DNA of 64,000 bases from Mortierella sp. BCC40632 (GCA_011634665.1 WAEK01000013.1:1-64000), one strand, 5' to 3'; shown: positions 22,785 through 34,066, counted from the first letter of the stretch. Notes: generated by a model from the sequence alone, not told the origin. Numbers and translations are program-made.

Positions 22785-23315
22785 TCACAGTATCATATCG
22801 TCTTCCACCCCTTTACCCTTGAAGGTCCTCCTTTCTTTGCTTGACGTTAGTAAAGGTATCATGATTCACTACCTCTTGTCACCAATCCCTAAGCTCTCAC
22901 TCCATTGTTGACTCCTTGAAGCAACCCTTTGGTAGCATTTTTTATTTCTATCTCTTTTCTCGTTCCCGGCCCTAACTTTCTCTTACTTTATCACTGGCCC
23001 CAACGAGGCCCTACTTTCTTTTCACACTTGTCCTTATCATCTTCACAATTATTCTTAGTTTTTTTTCCACTCCTTTTTCGTGTCTTACTCCCCAGAACGT
23101 CGGCTCATTACGAAATCCTTAGCATTATCTCTTCCCTTTTAGAGGAACAGCAAATCAGAATCAACTCTATTCTTTCCTCCATCTCAACTCTCTTCTTTCC
23201 TCTATCACCGCCACCCCCACCTCCATCTCCACCTACACCTCCACCTCCTGCTCCATCTCAACTCGAGTTAGAGGCCGCTTATCGCGATGTTGCCGAACAT
23301 TGCTGTCACAACAAC
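22785..23315 (+). pseudogene. Truncated F-like gypsy relic (leader and gag N-terminus)
   Basis: A diverged LTR/leader start (gtcacagtatcatatcg at 22785, then gttagtaaaggtatc at about 22843) leads into a gag start resembling F: SAHYEILSIISSLLEEQ and PSQLELEAAYRDVAE. A Pro-rich insertion of PPPPP type lies between. Similarity stops at about 23315. This is an older, decayed member of the F lineage. Confidence 0.65.
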
Positions 23316-23571
23316 CACTTCGTACCAGGACTCAAGGGTTGAATGAGATTGACTGTTGTTCGCCACCTCAGAAGCCACCCGCAGTAGTTAGTCAGCATGA
23401 CTCACTGCAACACAGCCCAATCATCTAGCATATAAAGTTCCCTTCTCCCCCGCCAGAAACCAGCATACAAAATTAAAATCTATTCTCCCACCTCTTTCCC
23501 CCATTTTCCCTTGGTCCCAGTGTCAGTTATTGACATTTATGGATCATATCATTCCTTGTCACCATGTCACT
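23316..23571. other. Unassigned 250-bp stretch
   Basis: No ORF. A tataaag box at about 23430 and pyrimidine-rich sequence suggest an unrecognised LTR or promoter remnant, but this cannot be supported further. Confidence 0.3.
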
Positions 23572-23732
23572 TGAAATAGGACAGCCACATTGCTGCGCCT
23601 ACCTCTGTACAACATAGTGGCACGCCACTATCCGCGCCCCCAAATAGTCCCTCAACCTGTTTAATACCCTTCCCCCACTATCCTTAATAAAGCGGACTTC
23701 CTCCGACTTCCACGATCGCCTTTTCTATTGCA
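23572..23732 (+). repeat. LTR of gypsy A, copy A2 (5' LTR of a truncated element)
   Basis: 161 bp, TGAAATAGG...TCTATTGCA, followed by ttggcagcaaagg as candidate primer-binding site. It shares diagnostic changes with the LTR at 35337-35497 (for example tttaataccc, where the full-length A element has tataaatac), so both belong to one older subfamily. Confidence 0.9.
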
Positions 23733-23858
23733 TTGGCAGCAAAGGTTTCCTCGACTCCACCGACCCAGACTCCCCGCACCCCCAAGATTATTCCCCTCAG
23801 ACACTTTGACCCCCTGATTTATTTTTTTCTCTCTGCCTTCCACTTCCATTGATTCCCT

Positions 23859-24449
23859 ATGTCGACCATCGATCAACTCATTGATGGCCTCGCCGGCCTT
23901 AACCTATCCTCAGAGGAAGGACGCAACCAGGCCCATCTTCGTCTCCTCAATCTCGTTCAGTCCTCCGCCGCTACATCTGCTGCCGCCTCCGCTGCCGCTA
24001 CTGTTGCCGCCGCCGCCGTAAAGGCCCCTGTCCCGACAAGATTCAAGGGAGGAAGGGATGCTCTTCTTGCAAGCGCTTTTATAACTCAAGTCGATCGATT
24101 TGGAAAAAGCATGGGTGTTCCTGATAACAGTCTTACCGAGATAGCCATCAACTATCTTGATGGCCCCGCAGTTCGTTGGTGTGAACTATCAAAAATAACC
24201 AATGACACCACTTGGGTCGAGTTTAAAAAGCAATTTACTTCCGAATTTCGACCAACCGATCATGAACGCTTAGTCCTTTCTCAACTCTGAGAACTCAGAC
24301 AGCCAGAAGGTGAAGAAGCTATGAAGTACAACAACAAGTTCCGAGATTTGGCTGCCCAGCTCGACTCTCCCTCTGAATACATGCTCCGATAGTACTACAT
24401 CACGGGCCTTGCTAATGACACCCAAGTTCAAGTGGAGATCTCAAACCAA
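23859..24449 (+). pseudogene. gag fragment of gypsy A, copy A2
   Basis: The start MSTIDQLIDGLAGLNLS matches the gag of the full A element. An Ala-rich stretch and RFKGGRDALLASAFITQVDR follow. A TGA at 24288 and a TAG near 24390 interrupt the frame. At 24450, after ISNQS, gag is replaced abruptly by the 5' end of the Helitron-like unit. Confidence 0.85.
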
Positions 24450-24739
24450 TCTATATAATGACGCACGTAACTGACACAGCCTAAAAAGGTATCGATGCCC
24501 AAATAAGGAAAATCTCTTAAGATGCCCCTTCTGAATCGACCCCATGTCCTCATCAAAGTGAATGACCAAATGCTCCTTTGAAAATGAATCACTTTTATCC
24601 ATTAAAACGTCGTTTTTCATTCATGAACCCTCGAGAAAAACTCGAAAATAAAATCCTATCCTTATTGCATTGGGCGTAGATGTGTTGACTTTTTTTTTTA
24701 TCATTTATTGAACATCCCAAAGAAGGTATCACAGACTTA
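24450..24739 (+). mobile_element. 5'-terminal 290 bp of the Helitron-like unit (third copy)
   Basis: Starts at exactly TCTATATAATG and stays collinear with 10330-10620 with only about seven differences. It is thus far closer to the right unit than the two full units are to each other. It is truncated at about 24739. The host base before it is A, in a gag sequence that normally reads aaccaatct at this point. Confidence 0.7.
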
Positions 24740-24881
24740 AAGTGCATCCAAAATTCGATCAATGATTTTTTTAGATGGAATCATTCCGCATTTACTCCTC
24801 AGTTCATGAGTCATTCCTCATGTTGATTCGTAGAGAAGATCTACTTTGCGTACTTATGTGGTTCCGACTACAAAGGTCTAC

Positions 24882-25043
24882 TGCACCAGAAAAGGCGATC
24901 GTGGAAGTCGGAGTAAGTCTGCTTTATTAAGGATAGTGAGGGAAGGGTATTTATACAGGTTGAGGGACTATTTGGGGGCGCGGATAGTGGCGCGCCACTA
25001 TGTTGTACAGAGGTAGGCGCAGCACTGTGGCTGTCCTATTTCA
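24882..25043 (-). repeat. 3' LTR of gypsy A
   Basis: 162 bp. Its 3' end reads ...TGGTGCA where the 5' LTR has ...TATTGCA; otherwise it is nearly identical. Confidence 0.92.
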
Positions 25044-25066
25044 TCCTGAAAAAAAAAAAAAAATAT

Positions 25067-28000
25067 CTAAGTCGTTTTCCGTTGGGCTTCAAACTCGGTG
25101 AGTACTTCTGGTGCATTCTTGAGAGCTGTTTTTGATATCCATTGTGCTTCTTCATGGGGGTAGCCTTTCCATAACACAAGGTACTTGAATCCTCGTCCAG
25201 CCTTCTTGACATCCAAGATCTTTTCAATCTCGTACTCTTCTTCTCCAATGATTTCAGGTGGGGGCCCTGCTGGCACTCTATCACTGAATTCTTCTGGAGA
25301 CTCTTGATGTTGGATCAGCAAGTCAGCGTTGAAGACAGGGTGTAGCTTCATCTGAGGAGGCAATTCCAACTTGTATGCATTTTCATGCACTTTCTCGATG
25401 ATCTTGAAGGGTCCAGCATTGACGGGTCCCAGCTTTCTTGAGGGCCTGTTGGAGTGGGCTGCCAATCGGATATGTTCACTTTTGAGCATGACCATGTCTC
25501 CTACTTCGAAGGTTGCTGGACGGCGCGATTGGTCTGCATGTTTCTTTTGTCGCCCTTGAGCCTCCAGGATGGCATCTTTTGCTCTTGAAAGGAAAAAGAG
25601 GACTGTCTTGCAACAAAATCATCCACTGCTGGGACATCAGAGGACGGAGGGGTCACAAGAGAAGAAGGGACGTGTGGGTTGTGACCATAGTTCAGAAAGA
25701 ATGGTGAGTATCCAGTGGAGGCGTTCTTTGAATTATTGTATGCAAACTCCACGGCAGGAAGGAAGAGGTCCCAATCATTCTGTTCGTATGAGACAAGTGG
25801 TCGCAGCATCTCCTCCAAGGTACGGTTGGCCCTTTCTGTTTGCCCATCTGACTGTGGGTGGAACGCCGTTGACATGTTGAGTTTGGTGCCCATCAACTTC
25901 ATAAGGGCTGTCCAAAACTTGCCCGTGAATCTGGAGTCCCTGTCGGAGACAATATTCTTGGGCATACCATGGTGCCGGAAGACTTCATTGAAAAATATTC
26001 GAGCGACGTCGGCGGCGGTGTCTGTGGTTTTCGAGGGGCAGAAGTGGACTTGCTTGGAAAGTTTATCCACAAAGACAGTAATCGCATCGAAACCCCGAGC
26101 CGTTTTAGGGAGTTTGACAATAAAGTCCATCGAGACAGTGTCCCATTTTTGGCTAGGGATTGCTAGAGGCGTAAACAGTCCAGCGGGAGCTTTGAGCGAG
26201 GGCTTATTCCGTTGGCAGGCGTCACAGGAGGTCACATAGCGTTTGGCGTCTCTTGCCATTCGGGGCCAGTAGAATGATCTTCGCAATAGGTCATACGTCT
26301 TGTCGAACCCAAGGTGTCCTGAAAGAGGTGCGTCATGAGCGTCATGGAGTAGATCGGCTTGGATGTTAGCTCCTTTCGGTATGCAGAGCAAGATCTTTTC
26401 ATCATGGTTGATCCAAAGCAGGTCATCAAAGATAAAATTACGTTTGTTTGGACTTCCCTCCCGGCAGCTTTCATAGAGTGGCCCAAGAGCAGGGTCTGTG
26501 GGATAACTCTCTATCAGGCGCTGCCGTAAACCTGGGTCAAGCTGTACTGCTCTGGTCTTCATGGAGTTGATCTGGGTAGTGTCTTGTTCCTTGTGATCAG
26601 GTCTCCTGGAGAGAGCATCAGGGACAATGTTGTCTTTGCCGGCTTTGTATTTGAAGGTAAAGTCATATTCTTGCAGTAGTTCCATCCATCGTGCTTGCCG
26701 TCGAGTAAGGTTTGGCTGGGTAGGAAAATGTTGCAGTGTTGCGTGGTCCGTGTACACAATAAAATGAGAGCCGTCCAGATAGTACCTCCATGTTTTTAGG
26801 GCGTGCACGACAGCCAGCATTTCTTGCTCGTGTGTAGGGTAGTTTCTCTCTGCTGGGTTCAACTTTCGCGAGGTGAAGGCGACTGGTCTTGATGTGCCGT
26901 GGTGATCTGTCTGAAATAAAACAGCGCCAACTGCGAAACCAGAGGCGTCTGCTTCAACAGCGGTGGCAAAAGCAGGATCAAAAATACGGAGGACAGGGGC
27001 GCTGGTGACAGCACGTTTCAGAGAATCAAATGCTGCCTGTTGTTCTTTGTTCCATTCAAACCTCGCAGTTGAACCTAGCAGAGCAGTAAGAGGGAGGGCG
27101 ATATCAGCAAAGTGGTCAATATACTGGTGGTAAAACTGGGCAAGACCCAAAAACTGCATCACATGGTGTTGGCTAGTCGGGGTTGGCCATTCTCGGATAG
27201 CTTTGACGAGGCCAGCGTTGGTCTTTAACCCATCCTTTGAAATGACATGGCCAAGGAACTCTGTCTCTTCCTGCATGAATGAACACTTCGAACGCTTGGC
27301 ATAGAGCTTGTTTTTGCGGAGGAGTTCCAAGACTTGTCGCAAGTGATCCAAGTGTTGTTCTTCGTTGTCCGAGTATATCAGGATGTCATCCAAATAAACG
27401 ACTAAGCACACATCCAGCAATGGCTCTAATGCTTTACGCATCATGGCTGAGAAGGCGGCAGGGGCATTCGTGAGACCAAAGGGTACGACATTAAATTCGT
27501 AGTGGCCATATCTTGTTCTAAATGCAGTCTTGTGTCTGTCATCTGGATGGATAGGCATCTGGTGGTATCCAGACATTAAGTCTAGCTTTGTGAAACAACG
27601 AGCAGTTCGAAATCGGTCAATTAGTTCATCAATTCTGGGTAGTGGGTGCCTGTTCTTTTTCGTGATCCTGTTCAGCCCGCGGTAGTCGACACACATCCGG
27701 AGATCGCCTTCTTTTTTCTTGACAAAAATTACTGGTGCTCCAAATGGCGATGTACTTGGTGAGATGAATCCTTTTTTCAGTAGCACCCCCAATTGTTTCC
27801 GGAGCTCATCAAGTTCAGCGATAGAGAGACGTATAACTGGTCTCACAGGAGGATCGGCGTGTGGGTCAATTTCAATTCGCATGCTGTCTTCTCTATCGGG
27901 CGGGAGTCCGTCTGGCAATTCCAATGGGAACACGTCAGGATATTCATCTTCTACAATTTTTCTGACTGGCTCTTGAAGTGGTGAGGGCGGTGGTTTAGGT

Positions 28001-28716
28001 GGATCGGTGCGGACCTTGACCATGAAGATAGAGCATTCAGGATCAGATGCAATAACGGTGGCGAAACGGATAGCAGATAGTAGAATATCGGATCGACTAG
28101 ATTGGAAGCCACGGCATGTCCAATGAATAGCAGAGCCATTGTGTTCAAAGTGAAGGTCATTCGATTGCCAGTTGACACGAGGATTGATGCGAGTCAACCA
28201 CGGTTTTCCCAAAATAAGATCATATTTGTCGAGAGGGTATACCAGGGCTGAAAGGCATTCTTTATAGTCACCTCGTTCGACTGTGATCGAAGCAGTGGAG
28301 TTGCAAAGAGTCCGTGAACCATTTGGCAATACAACAGGGATGGAAACACCTTCTTGGAGTGGGACGTTGTTCGCTTTGCAAAAGTAAGAGCTGATTACAT
28401 CCCCTTCAGCTCCACCATCAATGAGGATCTTGGCTGGACGACTGTTCACGGCGCAAATAAAGGTCAACAGAGTGCGCTCATTCTTGTATTTTGTAGCGAA
28501 TGTGTGCAGCTTGAGTTGCCTAGGTTGTTTCTTGGTTGGTGGATGCGTTGAAGCGAGGGTTTCTGGGAAGGCAGGGGGAAGGATAGAGGGTGAAGGAGGA
28601 CATGAAATGGTACGATGAGATGATGGGAACAGAGAGGGTGGAGGAGGGGTGTTTGTTTGAGGGGGTGTCGCGCAGGGTAAGCTCACTTTTTGCTTCTGAA
28701 TGGGATGAAAAAACAA
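25067..28716 (-). pseudogene. pol of gypsy A (one frameshift)
   Basis: A 1071-codon frame (28716-25501) continues in another frame (25495-25067). Protease region: ILIDGGAEGDVI, about residues 95-106 (DGGA, not DSGA). [45 protein letters not shown]. RNase H: VEADASGFAVGAV and YTDHATLQHF. Integrase: HHCC SGHLGFDKTY...CDACQRNK, then WDTVSMDFIV, NIVSDRDSRF, AFHPQSDGQTERA. Chromodomain: YLVLWKGYPHEEAQW. The break is a two-base expansion in a T run (about 25593-25597) relative to the copy at 475-482. Apart from that the gene looks competent. It lies in the same frame as the end of gag, separated by stops. Confidence 0.93.
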
Positions 28717-28809
28717 CTTTATTCAGAGAGCTTTGTGAAATGCCCTGTGTCTCCAGGGGGACGGGCAATAGGGGGAGTTTGGCGAAGCTGGTCTGGATCG
28801 CAGGTCGCC

Positions 28810-30507
28810 TTAGACTTTTCCCTGCTCGGCGGTGTCGGTGGTGGGGGAAGTACTAGTCTCGATGCTATTGATAGTGCGGGCGCGGCACTCGCTGGCTCGA
28901 TGGCCGACACGGCGGCAACGAAAGCATGCACCAATTCGTCTAAGCTTTTCTCGTTCGGTATCGGTAAGCTTGGTAAGGTTCTGCTGCACGGCATTTACTT
29001 CAGTTGACTTGCCGAGATATTGGGCTACGGCCTTGGCGATAAGTCGAATGTTGTCTACTTCCATAGGCTCGGTAGGGGGCAGGGACTTGACGTTGCTGCT
29101 TGGGCGATTCACAGGGACGAAGGGCTGTTTCTTTTGTTTGGCCGCTCTTTGGAGGATGCGGTCCACTCGTTCGGCAACCTTGATTGCTTCAGTCCATGTA
29201 GATTGGTTTGAGATCTCCACTTGAACTTGGGTGTCTTTGGCAAGGCCCGTGATGTAGTACTCTCGGAGCATGTCTTCAGAGGGAGAGTCGAGCTGGGCAG
29301 CCAAATCTCGGAACTTGTTGGTGTACTTCGTAACTTCATCACCTTCTGGCTGTCTGAGTTCTCGGAGTTGAGTAAGGACTAAGCGTTCATGATCGGTTGG
29401 TCGAAATTCGGAAGTAAATTGCTTTTTAAACTCGACCCAAGTGGTGTCATTGGTTATTTTTGATAGTTCACACCAACGAACTGCGGGGCCATCAAGATAG
29501 TTGATGGCTATCTCGGTAAGACTGTTATCAGGAACACCCATGCTTTTTCCAAATCGATCGACTTGAGTTATAAAAGCGCTTGCAAGAAGAGCATCCCTTC
29601 CTCCCTTGAATCTTGTCGGGACAGGGGCCTTTACGGCGGCGGCGGCAACAGTAGCGGCAGCGGAGGCGGCAGCAGATGTAGCGGCGGAGGACTGAACGAG
29701 ATTGAGGAGACGAAGATGGGCCTGGTTGCGTCCTTTGCCGCGTAGAGTCTAAGGACAGATGCTTCTAATCAATAACTACTCTTCTTTTCTATCATAGAAA
29801 TACGGACCAAGTGAAGATGTACTGAAGACTTACAAAGGACAGGTACGGAAGACTACAGTAGGGACTGGGAGACAGCGACAACTATGAGGGGATCGCCTTC
29901 GACTCTAACTATTCTATGAATGCATAAAGGGAGGACGGAGATAGCTATCAATAAACGGGATCTTGAGGCATGAATCCAATGCGGATCAAACTGGGATGGG
30001 TCCGTAAAGTCCTCGCATGTTGATCAAAGGAATCTTGCAAGAATGGCCACCGAAGGAGAGCCATTCAGGGAGCAGTCTTCGTCCGATCTTTTACTTTTCA
30101 CCGAGTCTCATACTTACAGCTGGGATAGCACCGTTAATGGGAAATGGCTCTTGAGTCCTGCCTTTTCTTTCAAAAGGAATCGAGGAGTCAATACTGCAGA
30201 TCTGTTCAGGGTAGCTGGAGATGAGGACTGATTTAGTATGGGAGAGTGAAAAGATAATAGATCATGATCTTGATCGAGGTCTTGGGCTCGGTCAATACCT
30301 TGGGGACAGCGCGACAGGGACAGTTGCTAAAGCAAATGGACTTGAGGGACAGAGGAAAGAAAGCTGACTTTATTACAGGGGGGAGGGGAAGGCTACTTTT
30401 ATATCCCTAGCCTGGAAGACTAGGGATCGTAAATGCTACACTGCACCTTCCTCTGAGGATAGGTTAAGGCCGGCGAGGCCATCAATGAGTTGATCGATGG
30501 TCGACAT
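28810..30507 (-). pseudogene. gag of gypsy A, split by a nested solo LTR
   Basis: The start ATG is at 30507 (MSTIDQLIDGLAGL). After about 19 codons the reading is interrupted by the LTR at 29736-30445 and resumes at 29731 with the Ala-rich linker, the gag capsid-like region (WVEFKKQFTSEFRPTDHERL, YTNKFRDLAAQLDSP) and a zinc knuckle CFRCRRVGHRASEC near 28890. The stop is at 28810. Removing the insert and one copy of CCTT restores the order seen at 35150-35210. Pol begins downstream in the same frame after TAA and TGA stops. Confidence 0.9.
29736..30445. mobile_element. 710-bp solo LTR nested in gag of gypsy A
   Basis: Insertion ends TGCCGCG...CACTGCA (TG...CA) with a 4-bp duplication CCTT (29732-29735 and 30446-30449). 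Read on the minus strand it has ggatataaaag as a TATA box and ctgtaataaagtc as a polyadenylation site, close to the TGCAGTGTAGC end; so it is probably an LTR transcribed on the minus strand. No other copy is seen in the window. Confidence 0.85.
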
Positions 30508-30631
30508 AAGGAATCAATGGAAGTGGAAGGCAGGGAGAAAAAAAAATCAGGGGGTCAAAGTGTCTGAGGGGAATAATCTTGGGGGTGCGGGGAGTCTGGG
30601 TCGGTGGAGTCGAGGAAACCTTTGCTGCCAA

Positions 30632-30793
30632 TGCAATAGAAAAGGCGATCGTGGAAGTCGGAGTAAGTCTGCTTTATTAAGGATAGTGAGGGAAGGGTAT
30701 TTATACAGGTTGAGGGACTATTTGGGGGCGCGGATAGTGGCGCGCCACTATGTTGTACAGAGGTAGGCGCAGCAATGTGGCTGTCCTATTTCA
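30632..30793 (-). repeat. 5' LTR of gypsy A
   Basis: 162 bp, ends TG...CA on the element strand, followed inward by ttggcagcaaagg (candidate primer-binding site). Confidence 0.92.
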
Positions 30794-30877
30794 TCTACTC
30801 CAGGTATTGTAGCCATTCTCCGATCGAGCAACATAGTCAAAAGTACTAACAAAATTTTACACGGGTTTAGTACAGGG

Positions 30878-31022
30878 TAGTGTTTCTCAAAAAAAGCCCG
30901 AGCCAAAAAAGCTAGTCCCACACAATGTAAAATTTCTCGGTGAAAGATCACCCGACTCGGCTCGAAAATTTACATTGTGTGGGACTGGCTTTTTTGGCTC
31001 GGGCTTTTTTTGAGAAACACTA
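30878..31022. mobile_element. hAT-like palindromic MITE M1, copy a
   Basis: 145 bp, TAGTGTTTCTC...GAGAAACACTA, with the 8-bp duplication GTACAGGG on both sides (30870-30877, 31023-31030). The whole element is a near-perfect palindrome (agcccgagccaaaaaag... mirrored), so the single strand can fold into one long hairpin. Confidence 0.93.
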
Positions 31023-31222
31023 GTACAGGGTATTTTGTCTTTGTTCATGGGCTGATAGTTTCGAATCCATTGAAGTTGGGAAAAAACCTTAGATACACAG
31101 AGTACGTCAGTCAATAGACATCACAATCTATCATTATGACTATTCCAGTTTGTCTTTTAGGCGGTCATATCAATGACTATGGCCAGGCGCCTTTTTCACA
31201 AATAGGCTAAAAGTTGCAAATA

Positions 31223-31736
31223 CAGTGAGTTCAGAAATTGTCCCAATGTTTATGTCCTCATCGTCGCTAATGCTCTTACTCGTACAGGAGACGTACTCAA
31301 GACACCTCCTGAGTTAGAGTGAATTAGCATTCAATTCGCGTTTCTGGTAAGCTGCTCAGAACATTCCATTGGGCACTCATCGCTGTTTTAGACCATCTAA
31401 TCCCTACTTGAGTCATTGGGACAATTATTGAGTCTTTGTTTTTTTTGCGATTTTTTTTCATATAACACCCTCCTTCTCGCCACCTTGAATAAGAAGTAGA
31501 ATCCATCATTGTTCCTCTTAGTCGCACTGTTCACTCTCTTCCTAGTTCTTCATCATGAGACCTCACACAAGAGCCGAAACCAATAACGCACTTCGACTTC
31601 TGAAGGAGGGAAAGTCAATCCGAGAAGTTGCTTCCCAAGCCGGCATTTCCAAGTCATCGGTCCATCGTATCTCCAGTGCATTGCCCCAAGGACACAGTGT
31701 AAATAGAGCAGGTCGGCCAAGAAAAGTAGCACGTTG
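31223..31736 (+). mobile_element. 5' part of a Tc1/mariner element (G), truncated by LTR E
   Basis: TA followed by CAGTGAGTTCAGAAATTGTC is a typical Tc1 terminal repeat, and cattgggacaatt recurs inverted at 31414-31426. An ORF from 31555 gives MRPHTRAETNNALRLLKEG and GKSIREVASQAGISKSSVHR (HTH) then GRPRKVA. The sequence is cut at 31737 by an LTR of family E. The downstream catalytic domain was not found. A second fragment of the same element flanks the D LTR at 42153-42716. Confidence 0.8.
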
Positions 31737-31976
31737 TCATGTAGCAACTACGATATCGGAAGATAGTGAAATAAAAGACACCGAGCAAGCTTCCTTGCTC
31801 GGGGATGCCCCTTCTTTGTATTTCGTCTGCCTGCCGTCTTTGAAGAGTAAGTTACTCCCTCCCCTTGTTGAGCGACCCTTACCCAACGACAGACATGCGA
31901 CATCCACCCTAAGTCATATGGACTTTGCGCTGCCGACCGCTCGTTCCATGCCATCGAAGTGCTCCTGGCGACCCGT
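31737..31976 (+). repeat. Truncated LTR of family E
   Basis: Begins TGTCATGTAGCAACTAC and is the inverted near-identical copy of 33308-33545. It stops at ...ctcctggcgacccgt, where LTR D begins. Families D and E share the segment around gctcctggcgacccgt, so they are related. Confidence 0.7.
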
Positions 31977-32469
31977 TGTGCTGTAGCTCCTTGCTCCAAA
32001 GACACACGGGGGATGCTCAAAGGAGAGGAAGGCAAAGGGACGGTCATCTGGTCGAGGGCCAATGAATGAGAGTCATAGGATTGCTCAGGTGGGAACAACA
32101 GCCAGGAAGGAAGGAAAGAATGAAAAGGGGGGACGAAACGAGAAGAATCTTACATCAAAAGCGCCATGCTACCAACGGGTCGCCAGGAGCTCTTCAATGG
32201 CATGAAACGAGCGGAAGGCAGCACAAAGCTAAATCAAGCTTCTACAAAAGAAGGGGGAGGGGTGGACGCATCTTACTTTCAAAGTCAACAGGGAACAAAA
32301 ACAAAAGGAAGAAACGACCAGGAGCAAACAAGAGCCTGCTCAAGTATTTATTCATCTACTATCTATTGAGGGGCATGCAGACCAGATGGCTCCGCAGCCC
32401 CAAGTTGTCCACCTCTTGGAAAGGGCTAAAATCGTAGCTACTGCGACCAGTGTCAGTTACTACACGACA
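31977..32469 (-). repeat. Solo LTR, family D, copy 1
   Basis: 493 bp with ends TGTGCTGTAG and CTACACGACA on the plus strand (TGTCGTG...GCACA on its own strand). Same length and near-identical to 42178-42670. The flanks (CCGT / GTGG) do not match, so one side has been rearranged, probably when LTR E was truncated. Confidence 0.8.
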
Positions 32470-33084
32470 GTGGAAAAGGCCCTTGAGACTTTCAAAAGGG
32501 AACTTAGGGATGAACACAACTCTTGCTCAATTGCGGCGTACTACAAATCGTTGCCAAAACAAACATCTAGGAGATATGGGAGCGAGAAAGAAAAAGAAAA
32601 GGGGAAAGGGAGAGGAAAAGAGAAATAATAATAAAAAATCGTCAGCGGTGCCCTGTAGAAATCACAAACAGGCCGCTGGGGAAATAGGATCAAATGGGTC
32701 TACGGTCAGTCTATCTTCTACAAATCTACTTTCAACTCTCATAACGACGAAGGGAGAATACGTACAGAAATGGGAATGACAATGTCCTAGAGCAATCTCA
32801 GGAGAACAAGAACCAAAGTGGGAAGAAAACCGATCGGGCTGAGGAAAATTATGCTAAGTCCAAAGTAGGCAAATTTACACTGTGTGAATAAGGCAAAAAA
32901 TGAGATTCAGACAAAAGAGTTGGTGTCGTGCCAGAGTCCAAAGACAAAGACCAACCTTTTGTCGATATATCTCGTTTTCACAGGAATTTTCCAGAAGAAC
33001 AACAATGGGACAGGACCGAAGAAAGTGATCAAGATGCTATTCTGAAAGGATGGGGATGGCACAAATGGGTTCGAGTCAATCAAG
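32470..33084 (+). other. Unassigned stretch with short ORFs between LTRs D and E
   Basis: An open frame (32470-32628) reads VEKALETFKRELRDEHNSCS and ends in a Lys/Glu-rich tail. Another (32928-33115) has FVDISRFHRNFPEEQQWDR. They could be pieces of one interrupted host gene, but no splice model or family supports this. Confidence 0.25.
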
Positions 33085-33545
33085 CTGGCACTGGTAGCTG
33101 TCCACACGAGGAATAAACAGCTCGATCAAGAAAGAAAAAAAAGAAAAAGAAAGGGAAAGAAAGGATGGGATAGCAATGGCAAGAAGCCACGCGGATGTCT
33201 CTTGATCCTCCTCGTGCGAGTCTTGGCTTCTTGATCCCACGATCGTTGAAGTATTCTTGCAATGGTCCAAGGAGGGGAGAAGGTCGATAAACGTCGCGTT
33301 GCAGACGGGTCGCCAGGAGCACTTCGATGGCATGGAACGAGCGGTCGGCAGCGCAAAGTCCATATGACTTAGGGTGGATGTCGCATGTCTGTCGTTGGGT
33401 AAGGGTCGCTCAACAAGGGGAGGGAGTAACTTACTCTTCAAAGACGGCAGGCAGACGAAATACAAAGAAGGGGCATCCCCGAGCAAGGAAGCTTGCTCGG
33501 TGTCTTTTATTTCACTATCTTCCGATATCGTAGTTGCTACATGAC
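33085..33545 (-). repeat. LTR of family E (fuller copy)
   Basis: On the minus strand it begins TGTCATGTAGCAAC at 33545 and extends to about 33085 (...GCTACCAGTGCCA). It includes a gtgaaataaaaga block and a pyrimidine-rich part. The 3' boundary is uncertain because no target duplication was found. Confidence 0.6.
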
Positions 33546-34066
33546 ACTGGTTCATAAAAAAATTATAGTTCATCGATGGACCATCAAACTTTCAGTATTG
33601 TCCTTTTCACCTGTTTTTGACTTCCGTTTGCCCTGCTTATTTGAGGATTAACAGCTCCCTTCGCTGTAACCCCATGCAACGGACCATGCATAATCCACGA
33701 AAATAAGAGTGGAAAAAACAAAAACAGATGAAATGGAGAATATATAGCTGAAGTTTTCCTTACTCGCGATTGCCTGTGAGTACGAAATGATATGAGAAGT
33801 AATTCTCTCACTCCCAGGTCTCGGTTTGACGAATCTATTCACTTTATTGCCACACGATAGTTAGGTTGGGACTTTGTGTAATCATAACACAGCAATAGCT
33901 ATTCCAGAGCCTAGCTTAAAGTTACCAGTCTCCACGTTGCAGTACTCATCGTCCAAATCTATTACCAATAGCTTGGTAACAGCCGTAACCCAAAATTGCT
34001 TGGGCCTAAGTCGATTGTAGATAATGCGTGAATCACTCCCTTCGTCCCTTGGCAAATGGCAAATGG
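33546..34066. other. About 500 bp without a supported gene
   Basis: No credible ORF or repeat; ends at a ggcaaatggcaaatggc direct repeat before the low-complexity block. Confidence 0.4.

Larger units (their letters stand above)
24882..30793 (-). mobile_element. Full-length Ty3/gypsy chromovirus 'A' (minus strand)
   Basis: It is bounded by 162-bp LTRs (3' LTR 24882-25043, 5' LTR 30632-30793) and 5-bp duplications TCTAC (24877-24881 and 30794-30798). The LTRs differ at about three positions. Inside are gag (split by a nested solo LTR) and a long pol with one frameshift. The polypurine tract next to the 3' LTR is eroded (a T run and cagga on the coding strand) compared with gacggggagga at 985-995. 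Size without the nested LTR is about 5.2 kb. Confidence 0.95.

Noticed and set aside
24882..25066. Programmed frameshift in gypsy A pol at the T run near 25595
   Set aside because: The shift is far from any gag-pol border and the other copy (317-970) reads through without it, so it is a mutation or sequencing error.
31555..31986. A 143-residue ORF as a single protein
   Set aside because: Only the first 60 residues are Tc1 HTH; the rest is LTR E sequence, also found inverted at 33308-33545.
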